Positions 54,629-64,000 of a stretch of DNA of 64,000 bases are shown one piece after another; position 1 is the first letter of the stretch, and each line of letters starts with the position of its first letter. The DNA lies in assembly GCA_003290465.1 (NCBI GenBank), contig CP030759.1:3100001-3164000 (forward strand), given 5' to 3'. Both the position numbers and the translations under genes were made by a program. Under the pieces are notes generated by a model. It did not search any database and was not told where the DNA came from. It worked only from the letters and a program-made list of their open reading frames with translations. Source of the DNA: Candidatus Sumerlaea chitinivorans. Lineage in GTDB: Bacteria; Sumerlaeota; Sumerlaeia; Sumerlaeales; Sumerlaeaceae.

Positions 54629-57600
54629 ATTCAGAAGCTTGCGGAAATATGCATTCGGCGTCCGGTTTTCGCCTCGGTCCTCGTACTCATGTTTGTGACC
54701 GTAGGCTTCTTCGGTTATTTGCGCCTTGGTTCGGATCTCTTCCCCAATATCGATTTCCCGATCGTTACGATCGTGACCGTTCTACCCGGCGCAGCTCCGG
54801 AGGAGGTCGAGACCGAGGTCACCGAGCGCATCGAGGAAGCTGTCAATACGATTAGCGGAATCGAAGAACTGCGCTCGATCTCTTCGGATAGTCGCTCGGT
54901 GGTGATTATCCAGTTTGCCCTCGAGAAGGATCCCGATGTTGCCGCTGAGGAAGTGCGGGACCGAATCAACCGAATCCAGCGCGACTTGCCGCGCGACATT
55001 GATCCACCAGTCGTGCAAAAAGTTGATCCGGGAGCAATCCCCATCGCCATTGTTGCGGTCTCTGCGCCACGACCCACCCGTGAGATCTCCGAGTACGCGG
55101 ACAAAGTACTTCGTCGCCGCTTAGAGAACGTCTCGGGGGTCGGGCAAGTCTCCCTTATTGGGGCGCGGCCGCGTGAGATTCACGTCTACGTAGATCCGTT
55201 TAAGTTACGAGCCCACGGCCTATCGGTGCTCGATGTGGAGCGCGCCCTCGCGACCGAAAACCTGCAGGCGCCGGGGGGAGCATTGAAGCTCGGAGCCAAT
55301 GAATTTACGCTTCGGACCCTCGGCCGTGTGACCCGTGTCGAGGATTTGGCAGAAATCCCTGTCGCCCGCCGTGCCGACCACACGATCCGCCTCCGAGACG
55401 TTGCAGACGTCGAGGATGGTGCCAAGGAAGCTGAGAGTGCAGCCTTCCTCGACGATGAGCCCACGGTGCTGCTTCAGATTCTGAAACAATCGGGAAGCAA
55501 CACGGTGGAGGTCACCGACCGCGTCTTCGAGCGCCTTGAGGAGTTGCGTCAGGAGTTGCCGGCGGGCTATCGGCTCGAGGTCGCACGTGATAGTTCCATC
55601 TTCATTCGAGCCTCCACGAAAGCACTCAAGGAACACCTCCTCATCGGTGCACTTCTTGCCGCAATCGTTGTCTACTTCTTCTTGGCAAATACGCGGACGA
55701 CACTCATTTCGGCCTTGGCGATTCCTACCTCCATTGTCGCGACGTTCGGTCTCATGTGGGCGGCGGGTTACACACTCAACATGATTACGCTCCTGGCCCT
55801 CACGCTCTCTGTGGGCATTGTGGTGGACGATGCGATTGTCGTGATCGAGAATATCTATCGCCACATGGAGGAACTGGGGGAATCTCCCTTTGAGGCCGCG
55901 CGCAACGCAACGCGCGAAATTGCTCTGGCTGTCCTCTCGATCACTGTCTCGCTTATTGCGGTGTTTCTTCCGATCGCCTTCATGACGGGTATCGTCGGAC
56001 GTTTCATGAGCTCGTTTGGCGTGACGATGAGCTACGCCATTTTGGTGAGTCTGCTGGTGAGCTTTAGCATGACCCCTGCCCTCGCAGCTCGGCTCCTTAA
56101 ACCACCTGCAAGAGTGCTTCCGCCGGGAGCAGGCGCGTATATGGCAGAGGACGGACCCGTGCCGGTTGTGATCGAGCCGAAATCGAAAGTCCGGGGCCTC
56201 TACCACTGGATTGAAACGGGATATTTGTGGCTCTTGGCCAAGAGCTTGCGCCACCGCTGGGTCGTTGTTCTGTTGGGTGTCGCAACCTTACTCAGTCTTG
56301 TCCCGCTCCTCCGAGTCGTGAACAAGAACTTTCTACCGAACAACGATCAGTCCGAGTTTACAGTCAACATTCGTGCCCCCGAGGGGACATCGCTCGAGGC
56401 GACGCAGATAATCACCCAGCGGATTGCACGCGACATTCGTAGGCAAGAAGGCGTGCGTTATACGCTCAGCACGGTGGGTTCCAGCGAAGGTTCTCCAAAC
56501 GTCGCGCAAATCTACGTCCGACTCGTGGACATTCACGAGCGCAAGTTTGGTCAGTTCGAGTTCATGGATTACGTCCGAACGAAAATCCTTCCCAACTATG
56601 CGAACGAAAACCTGCGTGTAAGTGTGGCTCAGGTGGAGGGCTTCCAGATTGGGGATCGAAATGCAGACGTTATGTTCATGATCGGTGGGCCCGATCTCGA
56701 CAAGTTGGCTCAGTATGCCGACGAATTCCTGAAGGTTCTTAAGAACGCTCCGGGAGCCGTGGACGTGGATAGCTCGCTCGTGCTTGGGAAACCCGAATTC
56801 CAAGTGGAAATTGACCGCGCCAAAGCGAGCGAACTTGGGGTCTCGACTGCGGACCTTGCGCGGGTGCTACGCCTGCTGGTGGCCGGCGACCGCGTTTCCT
56901 ACTACAACGAAGGCGGCGAGCAATATGAAATTCGGCTTCGTGCTTTACCTGAGCTCCGAAATCAGTTGGAGAATCTGTCGCTGATCACGGTGCCGTCCAC
57001 GCGCTTTGGCAGTATCCCCATCACCGACGTCGTGAAGTTTAAGAAAGCGTCCGGCCCCGCTGATATTCGTCGCCTCAACCGCCAGCGCGCGGTGACGCTC
57101 TATGCGGATGTCGTTCCCGGCATGTCCCAGCAGGTCGTGCTCGATCTGCTCACTGCGAAGGCGAAAGAACTCAATATGGAGCCGGGGTATCGCACGGGGT
57201 TTGTTGGGCGGTCAAAGGAACTGAATAAGGCTTTCGGCGCGTTCCTCATCACATTCTTGATGGCGATCGCTTTCATGTATCTGGTGCTCGCGGCGCTTTT
57301 CGAGTCGTGGCTCCAGCCATTCATTATTTTGCTGTCGCTTCCGTTGAGCCTGCCGTTTGGCATAGTGTCCTTGTGGTTCTTCCGCGACTCGCTCAATGTT
57401 TTCTCAATGTTGGGGGTGTTGGTGCTCTTTGCGATCGTGAAGAAGAACTCGATCTTGCAGATCGACCACACGAATCAACTGCGCGCGGAAGGGATGGAGC
57501 GTTTTGCTGCAATCATGCAAGCGAACCGCGACCGACTCCGTCCGATTCTTATGACAACGATGGCATTTGTGGCCGGCATGATTCCGCTATTCGTGACCAA

Positions 57601-57811
57601 AGGGGTGGGGGCCGGAACAAACCGCACGATCAGCACGGTGGTGATTGGCGGACAAACCCTCTCGCTTCTGCTCACTTTGATTATTACGCCCGTTGTCTAT
57701 TCGCTTCTCGATGATTTGCGCCAATCAGCATTTGTGCGTCGTCTCGTGTGGCCACTCCGTCAATTGCTGCGCTTGACCGATCGCGTAGACCGAGCCCGCA
57801 AGGGACAGTAA
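54629..57811 (+). CDS. RND-family efflux transporter permease, start codon probably ATT
   Basis: A 1060-residue inner-membrane pump. TM1 and the RND N-terminal signature IRRPVFASVLVLMF are encoded upstream of the first ATG (54689), which would cut into TM1. The reading frame opens after a TGA at 54617 and contains no ATG, GTG or TTG before the signature. ATT at 54629 (then QKLAEICIRRP) is the natural position of the Met and lies four bases after GAGGTGA. Motifs: FPNIDFPIVTIVTVLPGAAP, the TM4 dyad LALTLSVGIVVDDAIVVIEN (Asp pair for proton relay), EIALAVLSITVSLIAVFLPI and GVLVLFAIVKKNSILQIDH. The adaptor stop overlaps the leader, so translation is likely coupled. Substrate is unknown. Confidence 0.93.
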   Translation: MQKLAEICIRRPVFASVLVLMFVTVGFFGYLRLGSDLFPNIDFPIVTIVTVLPGAAPEEVETEVTERIEEAVNTISGIEELRSISSDSRSVVIIQFALEKDPDVAAEEVRDRINRIQRDLPRDIDPPVVQKVDPGAIPIAIVAVSAPRPTREISEYADKVLRRRLENVSGVGQVSLIGARPREIHVYVDPFKLRAHGLSVLDVERALATENLQAPGGALKLGANEFTLRTLGRVTRVEDLAEIPVARRADHTIRLRDVADVEDGAKEAESAAFLDDEPTVLLQILKQSGSNTVEVTDRVFERLEELRQELPAGYRLEVARDSSIFIRASTKALKEHLLIGALLAAIVVYFFLANTRTTLISALAIPTSIVATFGLMWAAGYTLNMITLLALTLSVGIVVDDAIVVIENIYRHMEELGESPFEAARNATREIALAVLSITVSLIAVFLPIAFMTGIVGRFMSSFGVTMSYAILVSLLVSFSMTPALAARLLKPPARVLPPGAGAYMAEDGPVPVVIEPKSKVRGLYHWIETGYLWLLAKSLRHRWVVVLLGVATLLSLVPLLRVVNKNFLPNNDQSEFTVNIRAPEGTSLEATQIITQRIARDIRRQEGVRYTLSTVGSSEGSPNVAQIYVRLVDIHERKFGQFEFMDYVRTKILPNYANENLRVSVAQVEGFQIGDRNADVMFMIGGPDLDKLAQYADEFLKVLKNAPGAVDVDSSLVLGKPEFQVEIDRAKASELGVSTADLARVLRLLVAGDRVSYYNEGGEQYEIRLRALPELRNQLENLSLITVPSTRFGSIPITDVVKFKKASGPADIRRLNRQRAVTLYADVVPGMSQQVVLDLLTAKAKELNMEPGYRTGFVGRSKELNKAFGAFLITFLMAIAFMYLVLAALFESWLQPFIILLSLPLSLPFGIVSLWFFRDSLNVFSMLGVLVLFAIVKKNSILQIDHTNQLRAEGMERFAAIMQANRDRLRPILMTTMAFVAGMIPLFVTKGVGAGTNRTISTVVIGGQTLSLLLTLIITPVVYSLLDDLRQSAFVRRLVWPLRQLLRLTDRVDRARKGQ

Positions 57812-57949
57812 CCCTTCAGACGAAATTTCCAGATTGGCACCAGAACCTGTCGCTCCGTTGTGCCTTTTTCTTGCCTCGCGGCATGGAATCCACCAGAAGG
57901 GAACTATCCGACCAGAATAGCGATTTCTGGGCTAGGAAAGGGGCCAGCC

Positions 57950-60900
57950 ATGTTGGGTAATGTACGATTCGTCGGCTTTCGATTTGCGTGCTTTCCACCA
58001 CTGGACCGCCGCATTCTCAAGGGCCAGTCGGCAGAGGTGCGAAACAGGCATGTTTCTGGGGTAGAACGCTCGAGTGCTCCATGCTCGTCACGCGGGAACA
58101 GCACGGGGGGAGCCCTCATTTTATCCCGAGCGCTGATCCCGTTATTGATCCTTCTCGTTGCTTGCTGCAGCCCTATCGCCAACGCCGCGCCTCCAAAAAC
58201 CGGAGAAAAGCGTGGGGGCGATGGTTTTCGTGTGGTGGCGTTTGAGCCCACCGGCATGCTACCTATCACCGACAGCGCAGTGACGAAGACGATCCGAGTG
58301 AGGTTTTCCTCAGATATTGCCAAGTCGCTTCGCACAGCTTCCTCTCAGACCACCCAGCCTGTTCTCCTTTTTTCTCCGTCGCTTGCGGGGCGCGGGCGCT
58401 GGGCCACGCCGCGCGAATACATCTTCACTCCTCTGGAAAGTCTTCGCCCTGCTACTGAATACGTCATCCGAGTGAATCCCTTGCTGCGCGACGAGCAGGG
58501 GCGGACTCTCTCTGGGGCGACGGAATTTCGCTTCTCCACACCCGCACTCTCTTTGCTGGGCGCACACCAACTCTCGTTCGATCCTCAGCGCGGCGTGGTG
58601 CTGGAGCTTCGTTTCTCCGATCTGGTTGCTCCCGAAGAACTCGAAAAATACCTGAGCGTGGAGACGTGGCGGGGGCAGGCAAACTGGCGATTCACGGCGG
58701 CGGAGGCCACGCCGCGGACTTCGCAAGCAGCGGAAGCCTTAGTGGTCCGTGGGAAAGCGACGCGAACCCCCCGGATCATTGTTTCCGATGTTCTCACTAC
58801 AAACTCGCTCCTCATCCGAATTGAACGGGGCCTGCGAGGCGCGAGTGGTCCCATGCCACTCCCTGAGACTATCGTACGGGAAATCCCGCTGTACGTTGAG
58901 TTTGCCCCGCTTTCCATCGCCGCTGACTGGGAAAAAGAGAAGGCGCGGATGCTGATCCGTTTATCGGCTGTGCCGGTAGGCGAGGGAATCGCCAAATTTG
59001 TGACTGTTGATCCCCCGCTGCCGTTTACCGCGGCAGTCGGTGGCCGAACCGTGATTTTGCGTGGGGATTTCCAGCCGAATACGCGATACACCGTAACCCT
59101 TCACGCGGGGCTGCGCAGCGTTTCGGGACAAAGGTTGAAGAGTCCTGCCAAACTCTCCGTGTGGGTGCCACCCGTGCGCCCCTTTGTGGCGTTCGATCGA
59201 GTAGGCGGGCATTTGTCCCCTCGCGGAACGATGAATCTGCGTGTGCGGAGTGCCGCTATCTCCGAGGTTCATCTCACCGCTTGGCGCCTTTTCGAAAACA
59301 ACCTTGTGTACGCGACGAATCAATACGGCATGGACCGACTCATCCAAGAACTGGGTGAGCCGGTGGGCAAGAAAACGCTCACTCCTGAAGTGACGCAGAA
59401 CGCCGTGACCACCGTGGTAAGCCTGAGAGAACTTCTTCAGGAGTCGCAAACAACCTGCGGGGTTTTCCTTGTTGAGGTTGAAGCAGCCACAAGGCCTGAG
59501 GCACAGGAAGACGAGTATTTCGACGAAGAGGGCTGCTATTTAGGTTGGTACGGAGACCGCTACTCCGATCGCGCCGTGCTCTGCGTTTCGAACCTTGGAC
59601 TTATTGCCAAGCGCGGACCCGCTCACATTTGGGTGTGGGCGGGCGAGCTCGACTCCGCACGTCCCATTGAGAATGCCTCGGTACAAGTGTGGAGCGACAA
59701 GAATCAGTTGCTCGCCGAGGGACGAACGGACGCAAATGGGCTTTTTGTGGAGCCTCTCCATGTTTCAGATTCAAGTCGGCAGGATCCCGCCATTGTTGTG
59801 GTGCGCAAGGCAACAGACCTCACCTACGTGGACTTGCGAACCCCATTGCCGTTGCCGGAAGGGTTGCCAAATAGCGACCATGCATTTTTCTCACGCGGAT
59901 TCGAAGCGTTCTTGACACCGGACCGGGGAGTCTATCGCCCAAACGAAACCGTTCACTTTGCCGGGATTTTGCGTGCTGTCGGACTTCAGCCGCTAGCACA
60001 GCCCTTCCCTCTGGAGCTTGTCCTGCGGCGTCCGGATGGCCGAATGCTCCCTCCGCAGATTGTGACGCCCACCCCGTCCGGGACGTTTGAAGCACAGTGG
60101 AAAATCCAATCGAATTTCCCCACCGGCTACTATCGCGCGACGTTGAGGCTTCCGGGACCCTTAGAGCCGCGGGAAGGTTCACGTGACCGACGTGGGATGA
60201 GCTCAGACAGTCAACTCACCAAAGTGGGCGAAACCGGGTTCTACGTCGAAGAATTTATGCCCAGCCGCATGGAACTTGCAACGTCGGCCCCTGAGCGACG
60301 CTTCGCAGCAAAGAGTCGCATCCCCGTTTTTGTCCGGGCGTCTGAGCTATTTGGCCAGCCGGCGGCAGGACGCCCGCTTTCGGTGAGCGTCCTCTACCGT
60401 CCTGTGCCGTTTGAAGCTCCTGCCTTCGTAGGGTTCCAGTTTGGTGATCCGGACATCAAGTTGGACCGAACGGAAGATACCCTCGAAGAGCTCATGGTGG
60501 GCGAGGACGGGACGGCGAAGATTGAGGTTCCGGTGCCAGCAATGCGTGCCCCTGCCGCGATCTCCGCGGAGATCCAGATCACAGTTCGCGACCACAGCGG
60601 TCGGACGCTAACCCAGCGCCTCAGCCGAACCTTGGATCCGGTGCCCTACTACATTGGGGTACGCCCGTCGCGTGAGAACATCGTGCCGGTGGGGGAACCC
60701 CTGCGCTTTGATATTGTGACGGTCCGACCCGAAGGGACGCTCGCTGAGGTACCTTCGCTGGAGGCAACTGTGGCGCGCGTCCGCTGGAATTCGATCGTGC
60801 GGATGGAGGGAGATCGCTACAACTTCACAACGACTCGCGAGTTGGATCCGGTAGCGACTGCGACGATTCGCCTCACGAACGGACGCGGGCTTTTCGAATG

Positions 60901-63727
60901 GACCCCCGCCGACGGCGGTGAGTACTTGCTCACTGTCCGCTCCGCCGATGGTCCTCAGACGGCGGTCCGTTTCTTTGCCTCCTCCGGAAGCTGGGAGTTC
61001 CAGCCATGGTCGATGGAGAAGCCAGAAGCGGTGGAGCTGGTGCTGGACCGCAACGAGTATGGGGTCGGGGATGTAGCCCATCTTCTGGTCAAATCTCCCT
61101 TTGCGGGGACGGTCATTCTCACGCTCGAACAGGACCGGGTGCTTTCCACCACCGTCACCCAAACGCCGCAGAACACAGCCGAGTTTTTCCTGCCCATCAC
61201 GGAGGAATTGCGGCCGAACGCTTACGTGACTGTGAGCGTTCTGCGTCCGGTAAAACCTGCTGAAAAATGGCTTCCTCACCGGGCATTTGGGGTAGCGAAT
61301 CTGCGTATTTCTGCGCGCGACCGTGAGCTTGCGGTAGTTTGGCGGGCGCCGTCGGAGATCCGTCCCAACTCTCCGCTGACTGCTGAAGTGCAAGTCGTAG
61401 ATGCTCACACAAGCAAGCCAGTCGCCGCCGATCTTGCTCTCTGGGCGGTGGATGAAGGCGTGCTCGGAGTGACCGCTTTTTCGACCCCCAATCCACTGGA
61501 TTACTTCTATGGCGTGCGTCGGTGGGGTGTCGAGACAGCCGATTTCTACTCTGAGCTTATGCCGGATCTGGTCCAGCCCGCGAAGGCATCGAGCGCGCCC
61601 GGCGGCGACGAAGGAGGGATGGAGCGCCGGCTGTCGCCAGTTGCTGCGGAGCGTGTCAAGCCCGTAGCGCTGTGGCTTGGCTGGCTGACGGCCGATGCAA
61701 ACGGCCGAGGTCGCGGCGTGTTCCAGGTGCCCCAATATACGGGCAAATTGCGCCTCATGGCGATGGCTGCGTCGCAAAACCGTTTTGGCGCGGCGGAAAC
61801 TCCGGTCTATGTGCGACAGCCATTGATGCTCGAAGAACGCCTGCCGCGGTTTTTAGCGCCCTCTGACCGAGCCACAGTTCCGCTTGTGGTCTTCAATAAT
61901 TCTGATGATACGACCCATGTCCGCGTCCGTGTTGAAGTCGCTGGGCCAATAGCTGTGGCCGAAGAAACGGCCTCTGGCTCCTCCCAAGAGATTCGCGAGA
62001 AAATCCTCTTTGAGGGCGAGATACCAGCGCGCGGGAGTCGGAGCCTCCCGTTGACGCTTCAGGCCGCCGCGGCGACGGTAGGGGTAGCCCACATTCGCAT
62101 CACGGCGCAAAGTGACGGGGAATCCTGCGAGACCCGTGTAGAGTTGCCAGTCCGCCCAGCAGCGGCGTGGTCTCGCTTCACTGGGACGGAAAAGATTTCG
62201 GCGGGGGAACGAGTGACGCTGCGACTGCCCACGGAATTTCTTGCCGGCACCACCACTGCGACACTTGTAGTAAGCGGACGGCCTTCTGCCCAACTGCTGG
62301 CGGCGGCACGGTTCAATACTCATTATCCGTATGGGTGCCTTGAGCAAGTGGTTTCGGCAGCCTTTCCGCTGCTCTATCTCAACGAGATTCAGCAAGCCTC
62401 GCTGAGCCATGCGGAAACGACCCGTGGCATGGCGCTCAAAGTTCAAGCAGTGATGGAACAACTTGCTGCGATGCAGACCCCTGCAGGTGGTTTGGCGATG
62501 TGGCCGGGCGGGCGCAAACCATGGACATGGGGCAGCATTTATGCGGCGCACTTTCTGGTGGAAGCCCAGCGAGCGGGGTTCGATGTGTGGCCCGAGCAAC
62601 TTGAGCTGCTCCTCGATTGGATTAGCAAACGGGTGCTGCTCTTCGCGCAAATGGATAAACTTAGCGATAGCCAGCTTACGGAACGTGCGTACGCAACGCT
62701 TGTGATGGCAAGAGCAGGTCGCAACGTGCGCGACCATATGGAACTGCTCTACGACGTGCGCAACCGTTTGAGTTCATCAGCGCGGGCGCTTTTGGCGAGC
62801 GCGTATCTCTCTATGGGGAGCGTAAGCGAGGCGGACACGTTGTTGGGCATGGCCGAAATCGGGAGCGAGCGGCGCGACCGCGGGCTTCTGCTTTCCTCCC
62901 CTGTTCGCGAAACGGCAATCCTGCTTGCTGCCTCCACTGAGCGAGATCCCGCCTCACCCCAAGGCGTGGCGCTTGCGAATCGACTTCTTGGAATGCGACG
63001 GCCTGACTTGGGACATTGGGGAACGACGCAGGATAACGCCTTTGCGCTGTGGGCCTTGGGAAAGTATTTCGGCTCTGCAAAACAGGCAGATGCTGATGCT
63101 CACGGAGCAGTTGAGTGGGGCGAGGGTAATCGGGTGCAATTTACCACGACCAACCCTGCAGTCCTGACACTTCAGTCGCCAGATCAGCCCATCACCATTC
63201 AGAACACCGGTCGCGGAGTGGCCTACGCGTCGTGGGTTGTGGAAGGTGTCCCAGCCAAACCTGACCTTCAAGCCAAGAGCCGCGGTCTCCAACTCACGCG
63301 CAAGTTGCTCTCGAGAAGCGGTAAGCCCCTCGAGACGGCGAATCTTACGCAAGGGCAGCTGATTATTGTAGAATTGGCTCTAAAAGGCGGATCCGTCCCC
63401 TTGCCGAATGTCGTGATCGAAGATCTTTTGCCAGCGTGTTTGGAGATCGAAAACCCGAATCTTGCGTCAACGGAACAGGCGGGTGAGACGGACTCTTTCG
63501 AAGGCGCCAAACTGCCCGTAACGCGATGGGACGCGCGCGACGACCGCATGATTGTTTTCGCCGATCTGCCCGGCGGGGAGGAAGGCAAAGAATACGTGTT
63601 CCGCTATGCGTGTCGGGTGGTGAGTGCGGGCGAATTCGTTCAGCCCCCTGCGTATGCCACCTGCATGTACGACGCCGATGTGTCAGCCCAGACGGAGGCG
63701 GGCAGCCTGACAGTAAGGCCACGGTAG
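57950..63727 (+). CDS. Bacterial alpha-2-macroglobulin with thioester motif
   Basis: A 1925-residue exported protein. The ATG at 57950 follows AGGAAAGGGG. The signal segment is unusually far in (residues about 62-82, SRALIPLLILLVACCSPIANA), preceded by about 60 basic residues, so a later start is possible. The thioester motif GCLEQ is intact (Cys1463, Glu1465, Gln1466), embedded in YPYGCLEQVVSAAFPLLY, within the alpha/alpha toroid (AMWPGGRKPWTWGSIYAAHF). The MG domains run before it, with PDRGVYRPNETVHFAGILRA and the ALWAVDEGVLGVTAF block typical of bacterial A2Ms. It traps proteases in the periplasm. The PbpC gene that often accompanies it is absent; it lies 138 bases after the RND pump, possibly in the same transcript. 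Confidence 0.93.
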   Translation: MLGNVRFVGFRFACFPPLDRRILKGQSAEVRNRHVSGVERSSAPCSSRGNSTGGALILSRALIPLLILLVACCSPIANAAPPKTGEKRGGDGFRVVAFEPTGMLPITDSAVTKTIRVRFSSDIAKSLRTASSQTTQPVLLFSPSLAGRGRWATPREYIFTPLESLRPATEYVIRVNPLLRDEQGRTLSGATEFRFSTPALSLLGAHQLSFDPQRGVVLELRFSDLVAPEELEKYLSVETWRGQANWRFTAAEATPRTSQAAEALVVRGKATRTPRIIVSDVLTTNSLLIRIERGLRGASGPMPLPETIVREIPLYVEFAPLSIAADWEKEKARMLIRLSAVPVGEGIAKFVTVDPPLPFTAAVGGRTVILRGDFQPNTRYTVTLHAGLRSVSGQRLKSPAKLSVWVPPVRPFVAFDRVGGHLSPRGTMNLRVRSAAISEVHLTAWRLFENNLVYATNQYGMDRLIQELGEPVGKKTLTPEVTQNAVTTVVSLRELLQESQTTCGVFLVEVEAATRPEAQEDEYFDEEGCYLGWYGDRYSDRAVLCVSNLGLIAKRGPAHIWVWAGELDSARPIENASVQVWSDKNQLLAEGRTDANGLFVEPLHVSDSSRQDPAIVVVRKATDLTYVDLRTPLPLPEGLPNSDHAFFSRGFEAFLTPDRGVYRPNETVHFAGILRAVGLQPLAQPFPLELVLRRPDGRMLPPQIVTPTPSGTFEAQWKIQSNFPTGYYRATLRLPGPLEPREGSRDRRGMSSDSQLTKVGETGFYVEEFMPSRMELATSAPERRFAAKSRIPVFVRASELFGQPAAGRPLSVSVLYRPVPFEAPAFVGFQFGDPDIKLDRTEDTLEELMVGEDGTAKIEVPVPAMRAPAAISAEIQITVRDHSGRTLTQRLSRTLDPVPYYIGVRPSRENIVPVGEPLRFDIVTVRPEGTLAEVPSLEATVARVRWNSIVRMEGDRYNFTTTRELDPVATATIRLTNGRGLFEWTPADGGEYLLTVRSADGPQTAVRFFASSGSWEFQPWSMEKPEAVELVLDRNEYGVGDVAHLLVKSPFAGTVILTLEQDRVLSTTVTQTPQNTAEFFLPITEELRPNAYVTVSVLRPVKPAEKWLPHRAFGVANLRISARDRELAVVWRAPSEIRPNSPLTAEVQVVDAHTSKPVAADLALWAVDEGVLGVTAFSTPNPLDYFYGVRRWGVETADFYSELMPDLVQPAKASSAPGGDEGGMERRLSPVAAERVKPVALWLGWLTADANGRGRGVFQVPQYTGKLRLMAMAASQNRFGAAETPVYVRQPLMLEERLPRFLAPSDRATVPLVVFNNSDDTTHVRVRVEVAGPIAVAEETASGSSQEIREKILFEGEIPARGSRSLPLTLQAAAATVGVAHIRITAQSDGESCETRVELPVRPAAAWSRFTGTEKISAGERVTLRLPTEFLAGTTTATLVVSGRPSAQLLAAARFNTHYPYGCLEQVVSAAFPLLYLNEIQQASLSHAETTRGMALKVQAVMEQLAAMQTPAGGLAMWPGGRKPWTWGSIYAAHFLVEAQRAGFDVWPEQLELLLDWISKRVLLFAQMDKLSDSQLTERAYATLVMARAGRNVRDHMELLYDVRNRLSSSARALLASAYLSMGSVSEADTLLGMAEIGSERRDRGLLLSSPVRETAILLAASTERDPASPQGVALANRLLGMRRPDLGHWGTTQDNAFALWALGKYFGSAKQADADAHGAVEWGEGNRVQFTTTNPAVLTLQSPDQPITIQNTGRGVAYASWVVEGVPAKPDLQAKSRGLQLTRKLLSRSGKPLETANLTQGQLIIVELALKGGSVPLPNVVIEDLLPACLEIENPNLASTEQAGETDSFEGAKLPVTRWDARDDRMIVFADLPGGEEGKEYVFRYACRVVSAGEFVQPPAYATCMYDADVSAQTEAGSLTVRPR

Positions 63728-63760
63728 TGCGCGCGTAGCTTTCTATTGGCTGCGTGAAAA

Positions 63761-63787
63761 GGCTCTGTCATCGCGAGAGCCACTTTT
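63761..63787 (+). terminator. Possible terminator of the alpha-2-macroglobulin gene
   Basis: GGCTCT (63761-63766) pairs with AGAGCC (63776-63781) around a nine-base loop, followed by AC and four Ts. The stem is short (6 bp), so the call is moderate. It lies 34 bases after the stop. Confidence 0.5.
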
Positions 63788-63891
63788 GTCTTCGCGAGGC
63801 ACTGCACTTCGAAGCTGTGTGCGAGAGGGTCCTATCATGCCTTGCGAGTACTCCTGATGCTCCTCAGGTGGTAGCCCAGCGCTGGTAGGCT

Positions 63892-63999
63892 TTAAGCAAC
63901 AAAATTCGTTCGGGTGCAAGCAAAGGCTGACTTGCATGTGAGGCCCGCACTCGCGCGTTTGAGGTCGGCAAGGGCAAATGGACGCCGGCATTTCTCGCA
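63892..63999 (-). CDS. Possible C-terminal end of a gene running in from beyond the window
   Basis: On the minus strand one frame is open from the window edge to a TAA at 63892-63894, giving 35 residues with Cys at positions 1, 4, 22 and 28 (CEKCRRPFALADLKR). The paired cysteines suggest a zinc-binding end, but the piece is too short to judge, and a neighbouring frame is also open. It is kept only as a candidate. Confidence 0.25.
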   Translation of the reverse strand, partial: CEKCRRPFALADLKRASAGLTCKSAFACTRTNFVA

Positions 64000-64000
64000 C

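Noticed and set aside
55220-56254. A 344-codon minus-strand open frame inside the RND pump gene
   Set aside because: Antisense to RND motifs, composition His/Arg/Glu-heavy, no family resemblance.
60608-61777. A 389-codon minus-strand open frame inside the alpha-2-macroglobulin gene
   Set aside because: It is antisense to well-supported conserved coding sequence, is rich in Arg, His and Ser and has no ribosome site; a shadow of GC-rich codons.
61853-62737. A 294-codon minus-strand frame over the thioester region
   Set aside because: Overlaps the GCLEQ-coding stretch in antisense and lacks any protein-family signal.
1-64000. CRISPR arrays, insertion sequences, prophage genes and rRNA
   Set aside because: No evenly spaced direct repeats, no transposase or integrase motifs, no phage structural proteins and no rRNA signatures were seen while reading the window.

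Overview
The window reads as a stretch of chromosome from an uncultured, Gram-negative-type bacterium. It is moderately GC-rich, genes lie on both strands, and intergenic gaps are fairly generous. Evidence for an outer envelope is a phosphoheptose isomerase (GmhA), an RND efflux pair, a lipidated periplasmic adaptor, an alpha-2-macroglobulin and many secreted proteins. Two pseudopilins with the NFLEAQTRSKV-type N-terminus, very large exported multi-domain proteins and Golvesin-like domains resemble candidate lineages such as Sumerlaeota (BRC1) or neighbours of the PVC/FCB groups. That placement is inference from protein style, not a phylogeny. I see no phage genes, insertion sequences, CRISPR arrays or rRNA. 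One tRNA gene (Pro, GGG) is present.

Layout. 1-3.5 kb: the tail of an unknown gene, a secreted SGNH hydrolase, the RNA-binding protein Jag and a double-ACT regulator. 3.8-9.6 kb: a 1918-residue exported glycoside-hydrolase-like protein with many beta-sandwich domains. 9.8-14.3 kb: gmhA, a membrane-anchored peptidoglycan-binding protein and an orphan GAF histidine kinase. After a 1.1 kb gap come an exported internally duplicated repeat protein, a solitary pseudopilin, a GH4 alpha-galactosidase-like enzyme, an exported PHP-type metallohydrolase and YmdB. 24.4-31.9 kb: a cell-wall block on the minus strand (amidase with a split catalytic domain, DacB, VanY-like M15 peptidase), then a second solitary pseudopilin. 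32-37.8 kb: an orphan molybdo-flavoprotein FAD subunit, tRNA-Pro, a NurA-HerA pair and a frameshifted zinc-ribbon membrane protein. 38-45 kb: a GT-C-like membrane protein and a tightly coupled four-gene redox operon (DUF6599-like, DUF362, NapH/NapG-like polyferredoxin, exported aldo-keto reductase). 45.5-46.3 kb: a compact HxlR/thioredoxin-like divergon with a visible promoter, operator-like palindrome and terminator. 46.6-63.7 kb: a 1711-residue exported coiled-coil/FecR/beta-propeller protein, AmrB (Memo), an RND adaptor and pump, and a 1925-residue alpha-2-macroglobulin with an intact thioester motif.

Themes. Much of the coding capacity goes to exported proteins acting on the envelope or on external polymers. 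The two parts most likely to be under-described systems are the NurA-HerA pair beside tRNA-Pro, and the exported redox operon lying just downstream of an HxlR/thioredoxin-like regulatory pair. Clear intrinsic terminators separate several units. The RND pump seems to begin at a non-canonical ATT codon, and the zinc-ribbon gene is broken by one extra T in a homopolymer; both may be biology or sequence error.
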